A DNA stretch of 64,000 nucleotides from Filosporella fistucella (lineage: Eukaryota > Ascomycota > Leotiomycetes > Helotiales): positions 4,340,001 through 4,404,000 of the forward strand of contig JAQJZZ010000008.1 in NCBI GenBank assembly GCA_030077755.1, given 5' to 3'. Positions 56,001 to 64,000 of the stretch are shown here, piece after piece. The first letter of the stretch is position 1. Every line of letters begins with the position of its first letter. A program made the translations under genes and the position numbers. The notes beneath the pieces were generated by a model. It was not told the DNA's origin. It made no database searches and saw only the letters and a program-made list of their open reading frames with translations.

Positions 56001-57033
56001 GAAAGAATCTGCGTTACTCATTGATGGAGAGTCATTGTCCCTACTTCTAACACATTTTCGAACCGAATTCATCAGCCTTGCAGTCCTACTTCCTGCAGTC
56101 ATCGCTTGCCGTTGCTCCCCCACCCAGAAGGCAGATATTGCCCACCTAATTCGAGACTTCACTAAGAAACGAATATGTTGTATCGGTGATGGTGGAAACG
56201 ATGTGAGCATGATTCAAGCTGCAGATGTGGGTGTAGGTATTGTCGGAAAAGAAGGTCGGCAAGCCTCCCTAGCCGCCGATTTCTCCATAACGCAGTTCTG
56301 CCACCTCACCAAACTCCTCGTATGGCATGGTCGGAACAGCTACAAACGATCTGCCAAGCTTGCTCAGTTCGTCATTCACAGAGGTCTCATCATCAGTGTT
56401 TGTCAGACAATGTACAGCATCGCCATTAAGTTTGAGCCTGAGGGTTTGTACAAGGATTGGTTGCTTGTGGGCTACGCTACCGTTTATACCATGGCACCAG
56501 TTTTCTCTTTGGTTTTGGATAGAGACGTTGATGAAAACCTCGCCAATTTGTATCCAGAGCTTTACAAAGAACTGACAACCGGCTCCTCCCTCTCCTATCG
56601 CACTTTCTTCGTATGGGTCTTTGTGTCCATCTATCAAGGTGGTATGATTCAAGGTCTCTCTCAGATCTTGACCGAAGTCGATGGACCGAAAATGGTGTCT
56701 GTTAGTTTCACAGTCCTGATTCTGAACGAGCTTACGATGGTGGCTTTTGAGGTGACGACTTGGCATCCTGTCATGATTGTCAGCTTGGTGGGAACACTCT
56801 TGTTGTATTTGGGGAGTATACCCTTTCTTGGCAGGTACTTTGACTTGAGCTTTATTGTTACTTGGTATGTGCACTCCATACCCATCCTTTCAGGGCACCC
56901 GCTAACACTGAATAGGGGATTCCTCTGGCGCGTCCTCGCCATCTCAGCCATATCTCTCATCCCACCCTACGCCGGCAAACTTATCCGCCGTGCCGTTAAA
57001 CCACCTAGTTACCGCAAGGTGCAAGGCATCTGA
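53005..57033 (+). CDS. neo1: P4-type ATPase, Neo1/ATP9 class flippase
   Basis: Exons 53005-56864 and 56916-57033 give 1,325 residues. The 51-nt intron (GTATGT, GCTAAC, AATAG) is stopless and a multiple of three. An acidic disordered N-terminus (about 190 residues) precedes the first membrane pair (FFFNMYFLLVALSQAIPPL). DGETDWKLR at about 428 is the actuator motif. DKTGTLTQNEM has the phosphorylated Asp at about 654. TGDKVETARC lies at about 953 and GDGGNDVSMIQAADVGVGI at about 1060; six more helices follow. P4-ATPases move phospholipids to the cytosolic leaflet. Neo1 acts in Golgi/endosome traffic without a Cdc50 subunit. Class is called from overall resemblance; length exceeds the yeast protein because of the N-terminus and an inter-motif Ser/Thr-rich insert. 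Confidence 0.94.
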   Translation: MSSKAFHQPDAAASPVDDSDSDLDLDIQELDPITTSSPSGPPRNERKPQEERKTAHIPLRNLRMSGLRGLGKRNRGYGDLGSDRNTNNEDLHGLLSDEPGFDGANRNSAGSLAEEDASLLAGGGHRRRGSDAFNKLGSHLRLPSFLSTSSAQAAPDNAEDQEEEHDPASSRTISVGAPQSTRFPPNAVSNAKYTPWSFLPRTLYNEFSFFFNMYFLLVALSQAIPPLRIGYLSTYIVPLIFVLSITLGKEAFDDIGRRKRDSEANSEGYTVLCFDKPGMSNTDRYQARKKSKSKAAGNRRLLVEADRLSDIQEEEGHAESLGRQPTSEVREVIRKSRELKVGDVLKLGKDQRVPADVVILKSYTNETTVVEETVVAASDLLLVEPISDPAIDQTASTVAEGLESTSELGNTPAADAQGVGETFIRTDQLDGETDWKLRLGSQLTQSLDPSEFVRLRLIAGKPDKKVNEFIGTVELLPKASSGYDPYLPKRSPLSNEIAEELPSSANSAPLTIDNTAWCNTVLASNATTLAVIVYTGPQTRSALSTSPSRSKTGLLEYEINSLTKILCALTLTLSIVLVALEGFEHVEGVKWYVKIMRFLVLFSTIVPISLRVNLDMGKSVYSWFIQRDPGIVGAVVRTSTIPEELGRIEYLLSDKTGTLTQNEMEMKKIHVGTVSYANEAMDEVASYIKQGFSVPVSTDSPPILITPSSTFMATTTVTATRTRREIGSRVRDVVLALAICHNVTPTIEEENGQIITSYQASSPDEIAIVKWTEAVGLRLIHRDRKGMLLQSVDTGRPVVRVRILEVFPFTSEGKRMGIIVQFLDGSEVAGSNNIEAGEIWFYQKGADTVMTSIVATNDWLDEETANMAREGLRTLVVGRKRLSVQQYQEFASNYKDASVAINGRDAGMARVVGHYLEKDLELLGVTGVEDKLQKDVKPSLELLRNAGIKIWMLTGDKVETARCVAVSAKLVARGQYIHTIAKLKRKDNAQDHLDFLRGKKESALLIDGESLSLLLTHFRTEFISLAVLLPAVIACRCSPTQKADIAHLIRDFTKKRICCIGDGGNDVSMIQAADVGVGIVGKEGRQASLAADFSITQFCHLTKLLVWHGRNSYKRSAKLAQFVIHRGLIISVCQTMYSIAIKFEPEGLYKDWLLVGYATVYTMAPVFSLVLDRDVDENLANLYPELYKELTTGSSLSYRTFFVWVFVSIYQGGMIQGLSQILTEVDGPKMVSVSFTVLILNELTMVAFEVTTWHPVMIVSLVGTLLLYLGSIPFLGRYFDLSFIVTWYVHSIPILSGHPLTLNRGFLWRVLAISAISLIPPYAGKLIRRAVKPPSYRKVQGI

Positions 57034-58202
57034 ATCACGAAAGACGCCGCTGCGGAATGTTGGGTGGGTATCGTGGAATTCGGTTTAGCATAGCAATGGT
57101 GTTTGGTGTTTAGTAGGTGTAGCATACGTAGATAGGAGATCCTCTGGGAGGATAATGGGTAATTGGATTGGTTCCCCTGGTTTCATCAAGCTTAGAGTGT
57201 CTTTCTTCGCTCTCGCCTCCTGTTCTACTTCTCCTTGACAATTTTGTATCATTCTTTCTTACTCGTACTCTTTCCCAAACCCCCTCTCCCGGGGATATTG
57301 CTGGCCATATACAGGCCACACACTCTGCGCACATCAATGGCAAGTGTTCTAAGCTGCTTGACCCCATAGGAACGAGAGTATTCTCAAATTTTCATCCACT
57401 GGTGCAATATACCCATCTCTCCCTACCTCATATATTCGCAGGTTACGTGCACTTGGAACTTTTGTTACTCGTTTGAGAAGCCTATTTGTCCAGGCGAGTT
57501 TCGGCTGCGTAGGCTGGTTTGGATTGTATATACTGGCTTGGGACAATTAGGAAGTCCTCTCGAGATTTATATCAGATGGGGTCTCAATCAGCTTATATTG
57601 TCCAGGCTGGGTCAATTCGGGCATAGAACTTCATGTGCACGCGAAAGGTTCAAGGTATTGTTCTCAGAAAGCGTTGCTCTCTTCCAGGGAGGTTTTACTC
57701 TGAGAATTGTCCTCTGGTGTAGGGAATATTGTAAGCTGGCAATGGCTGACCCACTTCCTATCATGCGTGTGGAAAGTTGCAATACATATCACATTCATGC
57801 TTATGATAATCACTATTTCGTGACTACTTTTACTGCTTGGTTTTATGGATCAAGGGGCAGGTAACTGTCTGTTCGGTTGACATTCAAGGAGTATACGGTT
57901 TCCTTGAGGGACACCCACTCACTCATAAAGATTGTCTCTCGCTTGCACATTGCAGTCACGCGGCCCAGTGGCAATCTGATTGGACTGCTGATCGTTATCG
58001 AGCTGCATTAGTTTGTGAGCAATGAGGACTTGCGAGTCTTCTTGAAATCCACATCTGTGAATAAGTTTCTAATTCTCCAGCATGCATATCTGTCCGAGTC
58101 AAATGACAATAGTGATCCCCTACTGTATCCTTGAATCTTTACAAACCTTACTACGCATCCTAAATTTGAAGACTGTATATGGATTAGAACAGACTGTGAA
58201 TC
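57034..58202. other. intergenic region, no gene seen
   Basis: Open frames at 57168-57476 and 57538-57864 have no domain or splice logic. Nothing is supported here. Confidence 0.45.
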
Positions 58203-58809
58203 ATGACTCCACGAGTACCACTAGCCCTACAAGTCACCAGGCGCACCCCTCGTCAAGATTCCCCCTGTGCTCAAACCCGAGTTGCATACCATACAGAGTG
58301 CTTTGAACTAAAAATACAGCTACTTCGGACTCAGGCAACGTCCTTTCATAAAAGGCTCTAGCTAGATCACTTCCTTCTATGACCGGCCAAGGACAATTTT
58401 CGCCCAAAGGGACGACCAAGCACGGCGAACACTAGAGCTTCTAACAGAGTTTCACACACTGACTAGACTGACACTACATTGTGAATGGAGCCTTGGAACC
58501 ACGGCGCGGGATAAAGAGCAGAGGACCGATCTAGATTGGGGTGATGCTGAAAGTATCGTGAAAGATTTGAACAGGAACAAGAAAGAAGTTTCTTTTGAGT
58601 CAATCTTCATCTACCTAATGCCTTACGGAGCCCAGGATTTGTCCGAGAATAGAGGGCGTTTCTCTCTCAAACCGATGAAAATCGTGGCTTTAGGTTCTGG
58701 GGAACAAATCAAATGGGAGTTGAATTTAAAGACAAGAATAATAATTTACTTGGCTCAAGCACTTCTACCAAGGCAACAATTCAACGGACTGGTCCATAGA
58801 CGTCAGTGA
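58203..58809 (+). pseudogene. gene relic, unknown family
   Basis: ATG 58203 opens a protein-like frame (VAYHTECFELKIQLLRTQ) that hits TAG at 58359-58361. The next frame is open from 58366 to 58809 and reads as protein without an early ATG (DQARRTLELLTEFHTLTRLT, DKEQRTDLDWGDAESIVKDL, VSFESIFIYLMPYGAQ). No GT-AG pair joins the two well. A stop plus a one-base shift suggests decay. The charged helical content recalls the C-terminal part of fungal F-box/2EXR proteins, but that is only an impression. Confidence 0.4.
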
Positions 58810-59019
58810 CTTGATGGTAGCCTCTGGACTGTTTCAAAAAAGCTTGCAATCTTAAGTCAGGGCCTATCATTTTTAGTGGGATAGCGCTTACTATGCACTG
58901 CTGCGCAACAACTAATTCCCCATAAATCATGGTTGACTTTAACAATATTGGCCACTTCATGCGCATGCCCCTATTTGTATAAACAGCGTGTTGAAAGGCC
59001 AGTTATCCTATTCCCCAAA

Positions 59020-61334
59020 TTACTCGGCCCATGGAGGTAGAGTTGGAGTGCTGCAATCTAAATCGATGGGTAAAAACGACGGAAATCCAGTATCCCACAT
59101 CCAGTCTGCATCCCCAAAATCAGTAAAGCCCTGCTGCGTCACAACATCCAAGTCGATATCCTGCACCTCCGTATTCTGCTGCCTAGGTTCGGCAATGTCC
59201 TGGTGAGACTGTTGATCCCCTTCTTGTTCACCCGCTAAAACAATATGATCAGCACCTTCAAGCATCAAAATGGCGATACTCACCTGCAAACCGCTGCTCC
59301 ATAGTAATGGGATGGAGATCTGCTCTCCTCCCAAATTTGTTCCTCCATTCCCACAGCGCATCATGCAGTATGCTGACCCCAAGGCGGCTTTTGATATTCA
59401 GCCTAGGTTCATGTTCTCTCCTAGCATTCACAGAATGATGTACACCCCAAAGTTGATTTAAAGCCACACTCACTCGACTCGGGCAATCATTTTCCTGAAT
59501 CGAAGCCTCTTTCATCATAGAAACAACGACGTTGAAAGCTTTTTCGCCTTCTTGCGTGTCCACGTATTGTGAGTAGTCGGAATGAATGATTTTCATCAAC
59601 AGGGTACCTGCCATAGAGAGGATATTTATCCAACCATCAGGAGCGTAGTGTGAGAATTTCCAAGCGGATTCCGCGATTGCAAATTTCGAGATCAGGGTCA
59701 TCGCAGTGGCATATGCTCTAAGAAGGCCTTGCTTACGGGCCGCTGAATCCCTTTTGATGAAGAAATAGTAGGTTCGAAAATGAAGGGAGGCGATATAGAG
59801 TAGTATTTGTTGTATTTCTACAGAGTATTAGCCCCCGCCTTCTCCGCATCAAGGATCTTACCTGAAAGGTTGTTGCCTATCTGACGCTCGAGATCGGAAA
59901 AGTCCTTTTCCAACATAGTAATGAAAATAGTGCTCTCTATTTCGATTCCAGACCCAATGGGTGATCTATCGTTTTCTCCCATGAGGAAATTTGCCCGAGC
60001 GATGAACTTGGAAATGATCAGATGGCACCGAAGGTTATCAGGAACAGAGTATTGATTTCCAACATCACAAGCTTGATCAATAACCCAATCAGCTGGCATA
60101 CCAGAAGGCTGTCCAATACTTGAAGATACACTGAAAATAATTAATAGTCGTGTCCCAAAATCCAAAATTGACCTACGATTGTGAGGCAATATAGCACCCA
60201 GCCCAAATAATCACCGCTTTTCGAATTTGTTCCGAATCAAGTCTGGTCTTCATGCGGAGGAAGTCCTGGATTATTTCTGGGCGATGAAGTCCGAGTTGCA
60301 TGGCAGCTGTCTTTGCAATGTTGACCAACATGAACGAGCTATCACTGGAGGAGCTCAATGTTGGGAATGGCCATATTGACAGAAGAAGAATTGCTTGAAT
60401 GGTGAAGCGTGACAAGGGCGGACTGGATATTGCTGCCCATAACATAGTAGATACATTTGGAATGAGAACTTGGTAGATCGGAGCTTGAGCATCGTGACGA
60501 GAAGCAATTCCAACTATAACCCAAAAGAGAAGAGGACATAACTTATAACATTCGTCCGGAGTAAGAGAGGAATCCAGTATCTCCAAAAAGTGGTGATGGC
60601 GTTGAAAGAACCTAACGAGCATGTCAGATTACCTACGATACGCTCTCCCAGGCAACTGAACATACACTGTAAAATAGTGGATGATCTCTTCAGGCATTAA
60701 GTGCACCTGTCCGACCGAGCGGGGTGCGGCTGCTATAAAATCTGCTCGCGTGTATCGTGGAACAGTTACATTTGACGGATTGTCAGTAATACGGGATGCT
60801 GTCATATCATTTTCGTATGTTTCGAGCGGGAACGAGGGTTGGGTGTTGCAGTTCGGAGAGGTTGTAGACAAGAATCGAACCTGATCTGTTAGTAAATTCG
60901 ATGTTTGTGTAGTCGATTGCCCAGCGACTGCTGCCCTGAGGTCCCGGACTTGCTCAACCAGATCTCCAATCCTACACAGAATAAGAAAGGTAATAACAAC
61001 GTAACCCATGACATACATCTTTTTATTATATCTCTTGTAACTAGTCTCAACTTTGCAGTCCAGAGACCGTTTTTGACAACGACTGCAGACATTTTTACTG
61101 TGGGAACGATCACATCGAACCTGACTACAATTCAATATCGCTCTACTGGAGGGACGAGTGGGAAAAAGCTGATCGGGGGAAGATATAAATTACCTTTGCT
61201 TGCCGACAGTCCCTGCAAGCAATAAGGCGCTCAGGTTGCCTTGGAGTAGAAGAGCTATGGGAATTCCCCTGTCTGCTTACATGAAGAGAACGCTGTTTGA
61301 CAGCTATTATTGGGGGCGTCGACGTGAAATCCAT
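59020..61334 (-). CDS. Zn2Cys6 transcription factor with Fungal_trans domain
   Basis: Seven exons (61334-61194, 61120-61018, 60972-60666, 60611-60177, 60130-59862, 59817-59284, 59234-59020) join in frame to 667 residues. The zinc cluster crosses the first intron: ACRDCRQAK|VRCDRSHSKNVCSRCQKRSLDC, C-x2-C-x6-C-x8-C-x2-C-x6-C at about 40-68. A coiled-coil linker (IGDLVEQVRDLRAAV) follows. The middle homology region contains HYFTVFFQRHHHFLEILDSS, CYKLCPLLFWVIVGIASRH and LVNIAKTAAMQLGLHRP, i.e. the PF04082-type regulatory domain. The acidic C-terminus (DFGDADWMWDTGFPSF) looks like an activation domain. The 45-nt second intron is stopless and a multiple of three. Target genes unknown; CYC2 is divergent from it. 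Confidence 0.93.
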
Positions 61335-61863
61335 GGTATTTTGACAAGTATTGCAAACACACGCCTTCGCTCAACAATCAATGAAACTTGCCCATGCAGG
61401 ATGTTATATTTTACGTGAAATTTGAGTCCGATCAGAAGCAGGGATAAATTCAACACAGTAGGTAATTTCAAGGATAAATACTTATGAGGGACCAAAGGAG
61501 CCGTCCACTTTTGGGTGTACTTCCTTAGGTAAAAGATGTTCGCCGTTTTCGGGCCGAGGGCCAAGGGGCAATATTGGGACGATGTAGAATAGGAAATTCG
61601 AACTTGAAAATTCGACCTGCATTAGGTGATTCCGAGATATTAAAACAATGGAAACCATTCATTCGATCGACGACTTGGTGAGGGAGTTGCGCTTGACTCT
61701 AGACAGTGCGATAGCCGGCAACTTGAAGGGAGACCCGGGAGGAGACTGACACGTGATATATCCCTAGTTTGCCAGCGCTAAAGAGGTAGCGCTTTCTGCC
61801 ACTGCTCACCGCAAACTGTCTTAATATTCAACATTATCAACATGTTTAAACAATGCCCAATAG
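61335..61863. promoter_or_regulatory. divergent promoter of Zn2Cys6 gene and CYC2
   Basis: 529 nt separate the two starts. A CACGTG at 61750-61755 lies about 110 nt before CYC2. The last 22 nt contain two upstream ATGs, listed separately. Confidence 0.5.
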
Positions 61864-62048
61864 ATGGCGACCTCATGCAATTCTGCTGGCCGTCTGCCAT
61901 TAACTGCCTTACGGAAACATCAATCCCCAATATACCATGCATTAGGCAGATCAAATCTCACCCATTTGCCCCTCTATCGCCAATTGTCGACAACAACGGC
62001 ACGTTTGACCTTGACCGGGAAACCACCAGCTGGGTCAAAATACGATAA
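61842..62048 (+). promoter_or_regulatory. overlapping upstream frames at the CYC2 start
   Basis: ATG 61842 opens a 68-codon frame ending at 62048, one frame away from CYC2 and overlapping it by 185 nt. It has A at -3, a better context than the CYC2 ATG (T at -3). A second ATG at 61853, in the third frame, gives a 16-codon peptide ending at 61903. Both would compete with CYC2 unless transcription starts downstream of 61842. Confidence 0.4.
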
Positions 62049-63117
62049 AAAAGTCGAACATTTCGAGCCTGGACGAATGCAGATATGGTATGAAGATTGG
62101 AAAGAGTGGGGTGAATATCGGAAGGAGCGGCATAGAGATTGGAAGGCAAGAACAACTTGGAGAACGCGAATGATATACTATATCTTTGGGCCGGGTTTCC
62201 TGATTTTTGCCTATGGATGTAGCACACTTGGGACTGTTAATGGATTTGATAGGCGAGCGAATGTCTTATTTCCGTATCCTAAATTCACGCCGTGTACCCT
62301 CATCAAGAGAGAGATTATTTCCCCTACTAGTTACATTCTTACAATTCGACCTCGAATTGGCCCTCGGAACAAGGACAAAGCAAAGCCATACGAACAATAC
62401 TGGAAAAAGGGAACATGGTCTTTAGAGATCGCTCAACCAGAATTACAAATTGCGAGATTGTATACACCGCTCCCACCAATTGAAGGGGACCCTGGCAGCG
62501 ACCTTCGATTCTTGATACGGAAAGCTCCCGGAGGAGAGGTCTCTCGATACCTTGCTAGAGCTCCCCCTGGAGCTAACATACCTGTTCGTGGACCACATGG
62601 AGGGATAGAGTTCTCTCCAAACGTGAAAGAGGTTCTTTTCTTGGCTGGAGGGACAGGAATTGCTACCGCACTTCAGGCTGCACATTCTCTTCTTGAACAA
62701 GAGCAGGAAAGAGCCAATATCCATATTATATGGGCCAATCGCAAGAGGGAAGATTGCAAAGGTGCTGTGGACCTGAAGAGTTCCCAGAGCCCTCACGAAA
62801 CCGAAGGTACAGGGCGAATGGTCCAAGATTTGGTCGCCCTTCATCAACGTCATCCGGACAGAGTGCAGGTCGAGTACCTAGTTGATGAAGAAGGAACATT
62901 CATAAATGAATCGAAAATTAGGACGTTGACTAGACTGGGAGGTTTCACAGATACTGATGAGCTAAAATCTAAACTCATCATTGTTTCCGGGCCTGATGGG
63001 TTCGTCAACTACTTGACTGGGCCAGGAACATTTGTCGATGGTAGAGCAACTAAAAGTGTTGCTGGTGGACTATTGGGGAAAATGAACATATCTGGTTGGG
63101 AAATTTGGAGACATTGA
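61864..63117 (+). CDS. cyc2: Cyc2-like mitochondrial FAD-linked reductase (cytochrome c maturation)
   Basis: A 417-residue intronless frame from ATG 61864. The N-terminus is a mitochondrial presequence (MATSCNSAGRLPLTALRKH, YRQLSTTTARLT), followed by an inner-membrane anchor (YYIFGPGFLIFAYGCSTLG). The ferredoxin-reductase fold follows. LQIARLYTPLPP is the FAD-binding R-x-Y-T/S motif. GPHGGIEF and LFLAGGTGIATALQAAHSLL form the nucleotide-binding site, and VSGPDGFVNYLTGP the closing strand. Fungal proteins of this architecture are annotated as the cytochrome c mitochondrial import factor Cyc2, a flavoprotein that helps keep apocytochrome c or haem reduced for attachment. The alternative label, NADH-cytochrome b5 reductase-like, fits the fold but not the anchor. 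Confidence 0.85.
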   Translation: MATSCNSAGRLPLTALRKHQSPIYHALGRSNLTHLPLYRQLSTTTARLTLTGKPPAGSKYDKKVEHFEPGRMQIWYEDWKEWGEYRKERHRDWKARTTWRTRMIYYIFGPGFLIFAYGCSTLGTVNGFDRRANVLFPYPKFTPCTLIKREIISPTSYILTIRPRIGPRNKDKAKPYEQYWKKGTWSLEIAQPELQIARLYTPLPPIEGDPGSDLRFLIRKAPGGEVSRYLARAPPGANIPVRGPHGGIEFSPNVKEVLFLAGGTGIATALQAAHSLLEQEQERANIHIIWANRKREDCKGAVDLKSSQSPHETEGTGRMVQDLVALHQRHPDRVQVEYLVDEEGTFINESKIRTLTRLGGFTDTDELKSKLIIVSGPDGFVNYLTGPGTFVDGRATKSVAGGLLGKMNISGWEIWRH

Positions 63118-63243
63118 TCTCGTCAGAATACTTGGAAGTTGGATTTGTTCGGGCGACAAGATTCAATGTCTGAACAGGCTTGGTTTTTCTCCATTCTCGA
63201 ATACACAAACTGTCATCTAATCATGACCAGGAGCTCGCCTCTA

Positions 63244-63996
63244 TCACCACCCTATCGTCCCTTCTTTGTTGGAGTACGTTCCTGTCTCTCCATCCTCTCC
63301 TAGGGTCGCCAGCCTCACAGCGTTGATAGCGCCATCGGAAGGATCTCCAGTGCCTTGAAAATTGTTGAGATTCGTTGCAAGATAACCAGGACACGAGCCA
63401 TTGATCTTCCAACCTTTTTCCTTGTATATTGCCGAATAAGACAACATCAACATATTTAAGGCGGTTTTTGTACTTCGGTATATCCTCCAGTCTTGAACTC
63501 CCCAAGCAGCGGTAAATGATCCTAGAATACTTGTGATGAATACAACTCGGGGAAGAGAACTTTCTTCCAACAGCGGAAGGAATGTTTCAAGTGTTTGAAT
63601 CGCGCCGAAGACATTGGTATCGTAATTTTCTTTCATTACTTCTCGTATCGAGGTTGTCGTGGGCCGAAAGTTAGGTGCAACAACAACAGTAGGGTCCAGT
63701 TGATACTTGGGATCGAAGGCAATCCCGGCATTGTTGATTAGGACATCAAGGCGGCCATATTTTTTCTTGATGACGTCGGCAGCAGAGGCAATAGATGAAT
63801 CGCTAGTTACATCGATGGTGATAGCTTCGACATTTTTCGCTCCGAGTCTCTGAGCAGCAGCTTCTCCTCTTCCTTCGTTTCGACTTCCCATGAAAATATG
63901 ATAGGAGGGCTGTTCTCTCGAAAGTTTCTTCGCCATTTCGAAGCCTATGCCTTGATTGGCGCCAGTGATGAGGACGATATCGGTAGGCGAAGTCAT
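63244..63996 (-). CDS. short-chain dehydrogenase, carbonyl reductase-like
   Basis: A 250-residue intronless frame starts at ATG 63996, four bases from the window end, and stops at 63244. The cofactor motif TGANQGIG is at residues 11-18. NNAGIAF lies at about 90, SILGS and the catalytic YRSTK at about 150-175, and CPGYLATNLNN after it. These are classical SDR features of fungal carbonyl-reductase-type proteins (about 250 residues), usually NADPH-dependent. The 3' end converges with CYC2, only 126 nt away. Substrate unknown. Confidence 0.9.
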   Translation of the reverse strand: MTSPTDIVLITGANQGIGFEMAKKLSREQPSYHIFMGSRNEGRGEAAAQRLGAKNVEAITIDVTSDSSIASAADVIKKKYGRLDVLINNAGIAFDPKYQLDPTVVVAPNFRPTTTSIREVMKENYDTNVFGAIQTLETFLPLLEESSLPRVVFITSILGSFTAAWGVQDWRIYRSTKTALNMLMLSYSAIYKEKGWKINGSCPGYLATNLNNFQGTGDPSDGAINAVRLATLGEDGETGTYSNKEGTIGW

Positions 63997-64000
63997 CTTC

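Noticed and set aside
56269..56874. A 201-codon minus-strand frame.
   Set aside because: It lies entirely antisense to the most conserved part of NEO1 and has no recognisable protein features.
1..64000. CRISPR arrays, phage-type or bacterial operon features.
   Set aside because: None seen; the genes, introns and spacing are those of a eukaryotic fungal genome.

Overview
The window is nuclear DNA of a filamentous ascomycete. Evidence: genes are split by short introns of about 45-100 nt with GTANGT-type donors and CTAAC/CTGAC branch sites. There are Zn2Cys6 regulators, 2EXR proteins, a DUF1996 secreted protein, a GH76 cell-wall mannosidase, and SEC22, SEC16, NEO1 and CYC2 homologues of fungal type. 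Gene style and the repeated 2EXR copies suggest Leotiomycetes/Helotiales, but that is an inference, not a placement. No tRNA, rRNA, CRISPR array or intact transposon was recognised.

Layout. 1-5.2 kb: the end of a Gly-rich protein, a small secreted protein, the R-SNARE SEC22 and a nuclear-type hypothetical. 5.2-11.3 kb: a Zn2Cys6 regulator, a DUF952 protein, and a single-pass surface protein. A 38-bp duplication and a double E-box lie between the last two. 11.7-18.6 kb: two decaying genes (a glycine-rich-domain protein and an acyl-CoA dehydrogenase) around an AT-rich gap. 19.2-26.6 kb: GH76 enzyme, two secreted proteins, a broken alpha/beta hydrolase and a tubby/LURP-like protein. 27.3-35.6 kb: 2EXR proteins, an amidohydrolase/decarboxylase, an F-box protein head-to-head with a Lys-rich protein, and a MYND-finger protein. 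36.5-44.6 kb: two oxidoreductases, a CENP-B-type HTH fused to DUF3425, DUF1996 and a broken 2EXR gene. 46.3-57.0 kb: the SEC16-NEO1 divergent pair. 58.2-64 kb: a gene relic, a seven-exon Zn2Cys6 regulator, CYC2 and a short-chain dehydrogenase.

How they fit together. The housekeeping genes serve the secretory pathway (SEC22, SEC16, NEO1) and mitochondrial cytochrome c biogenesis (CYC2), and all read as intact. Between them lie accessory genes for surface proteins, regulators and small-molecule enzymes. At least six of these carry what looks like one single-base frame break each, and two carry additional in-frame stops. I see no biosynthetic gene cluster. The most unusual intact gene is the CENP-B HTH/DUF3425 fusion at 40.1-41.4 kb. 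The most unusual non-coding signals are a roughly 13-bp-spaced CCGGAA array (22.2 kb), the abutting pair of TCACGTGA palindromes (9.8 kb) and a perfect CGG-N13-CCG dyad before a Zn2Cys6 gene (6.4 kb).
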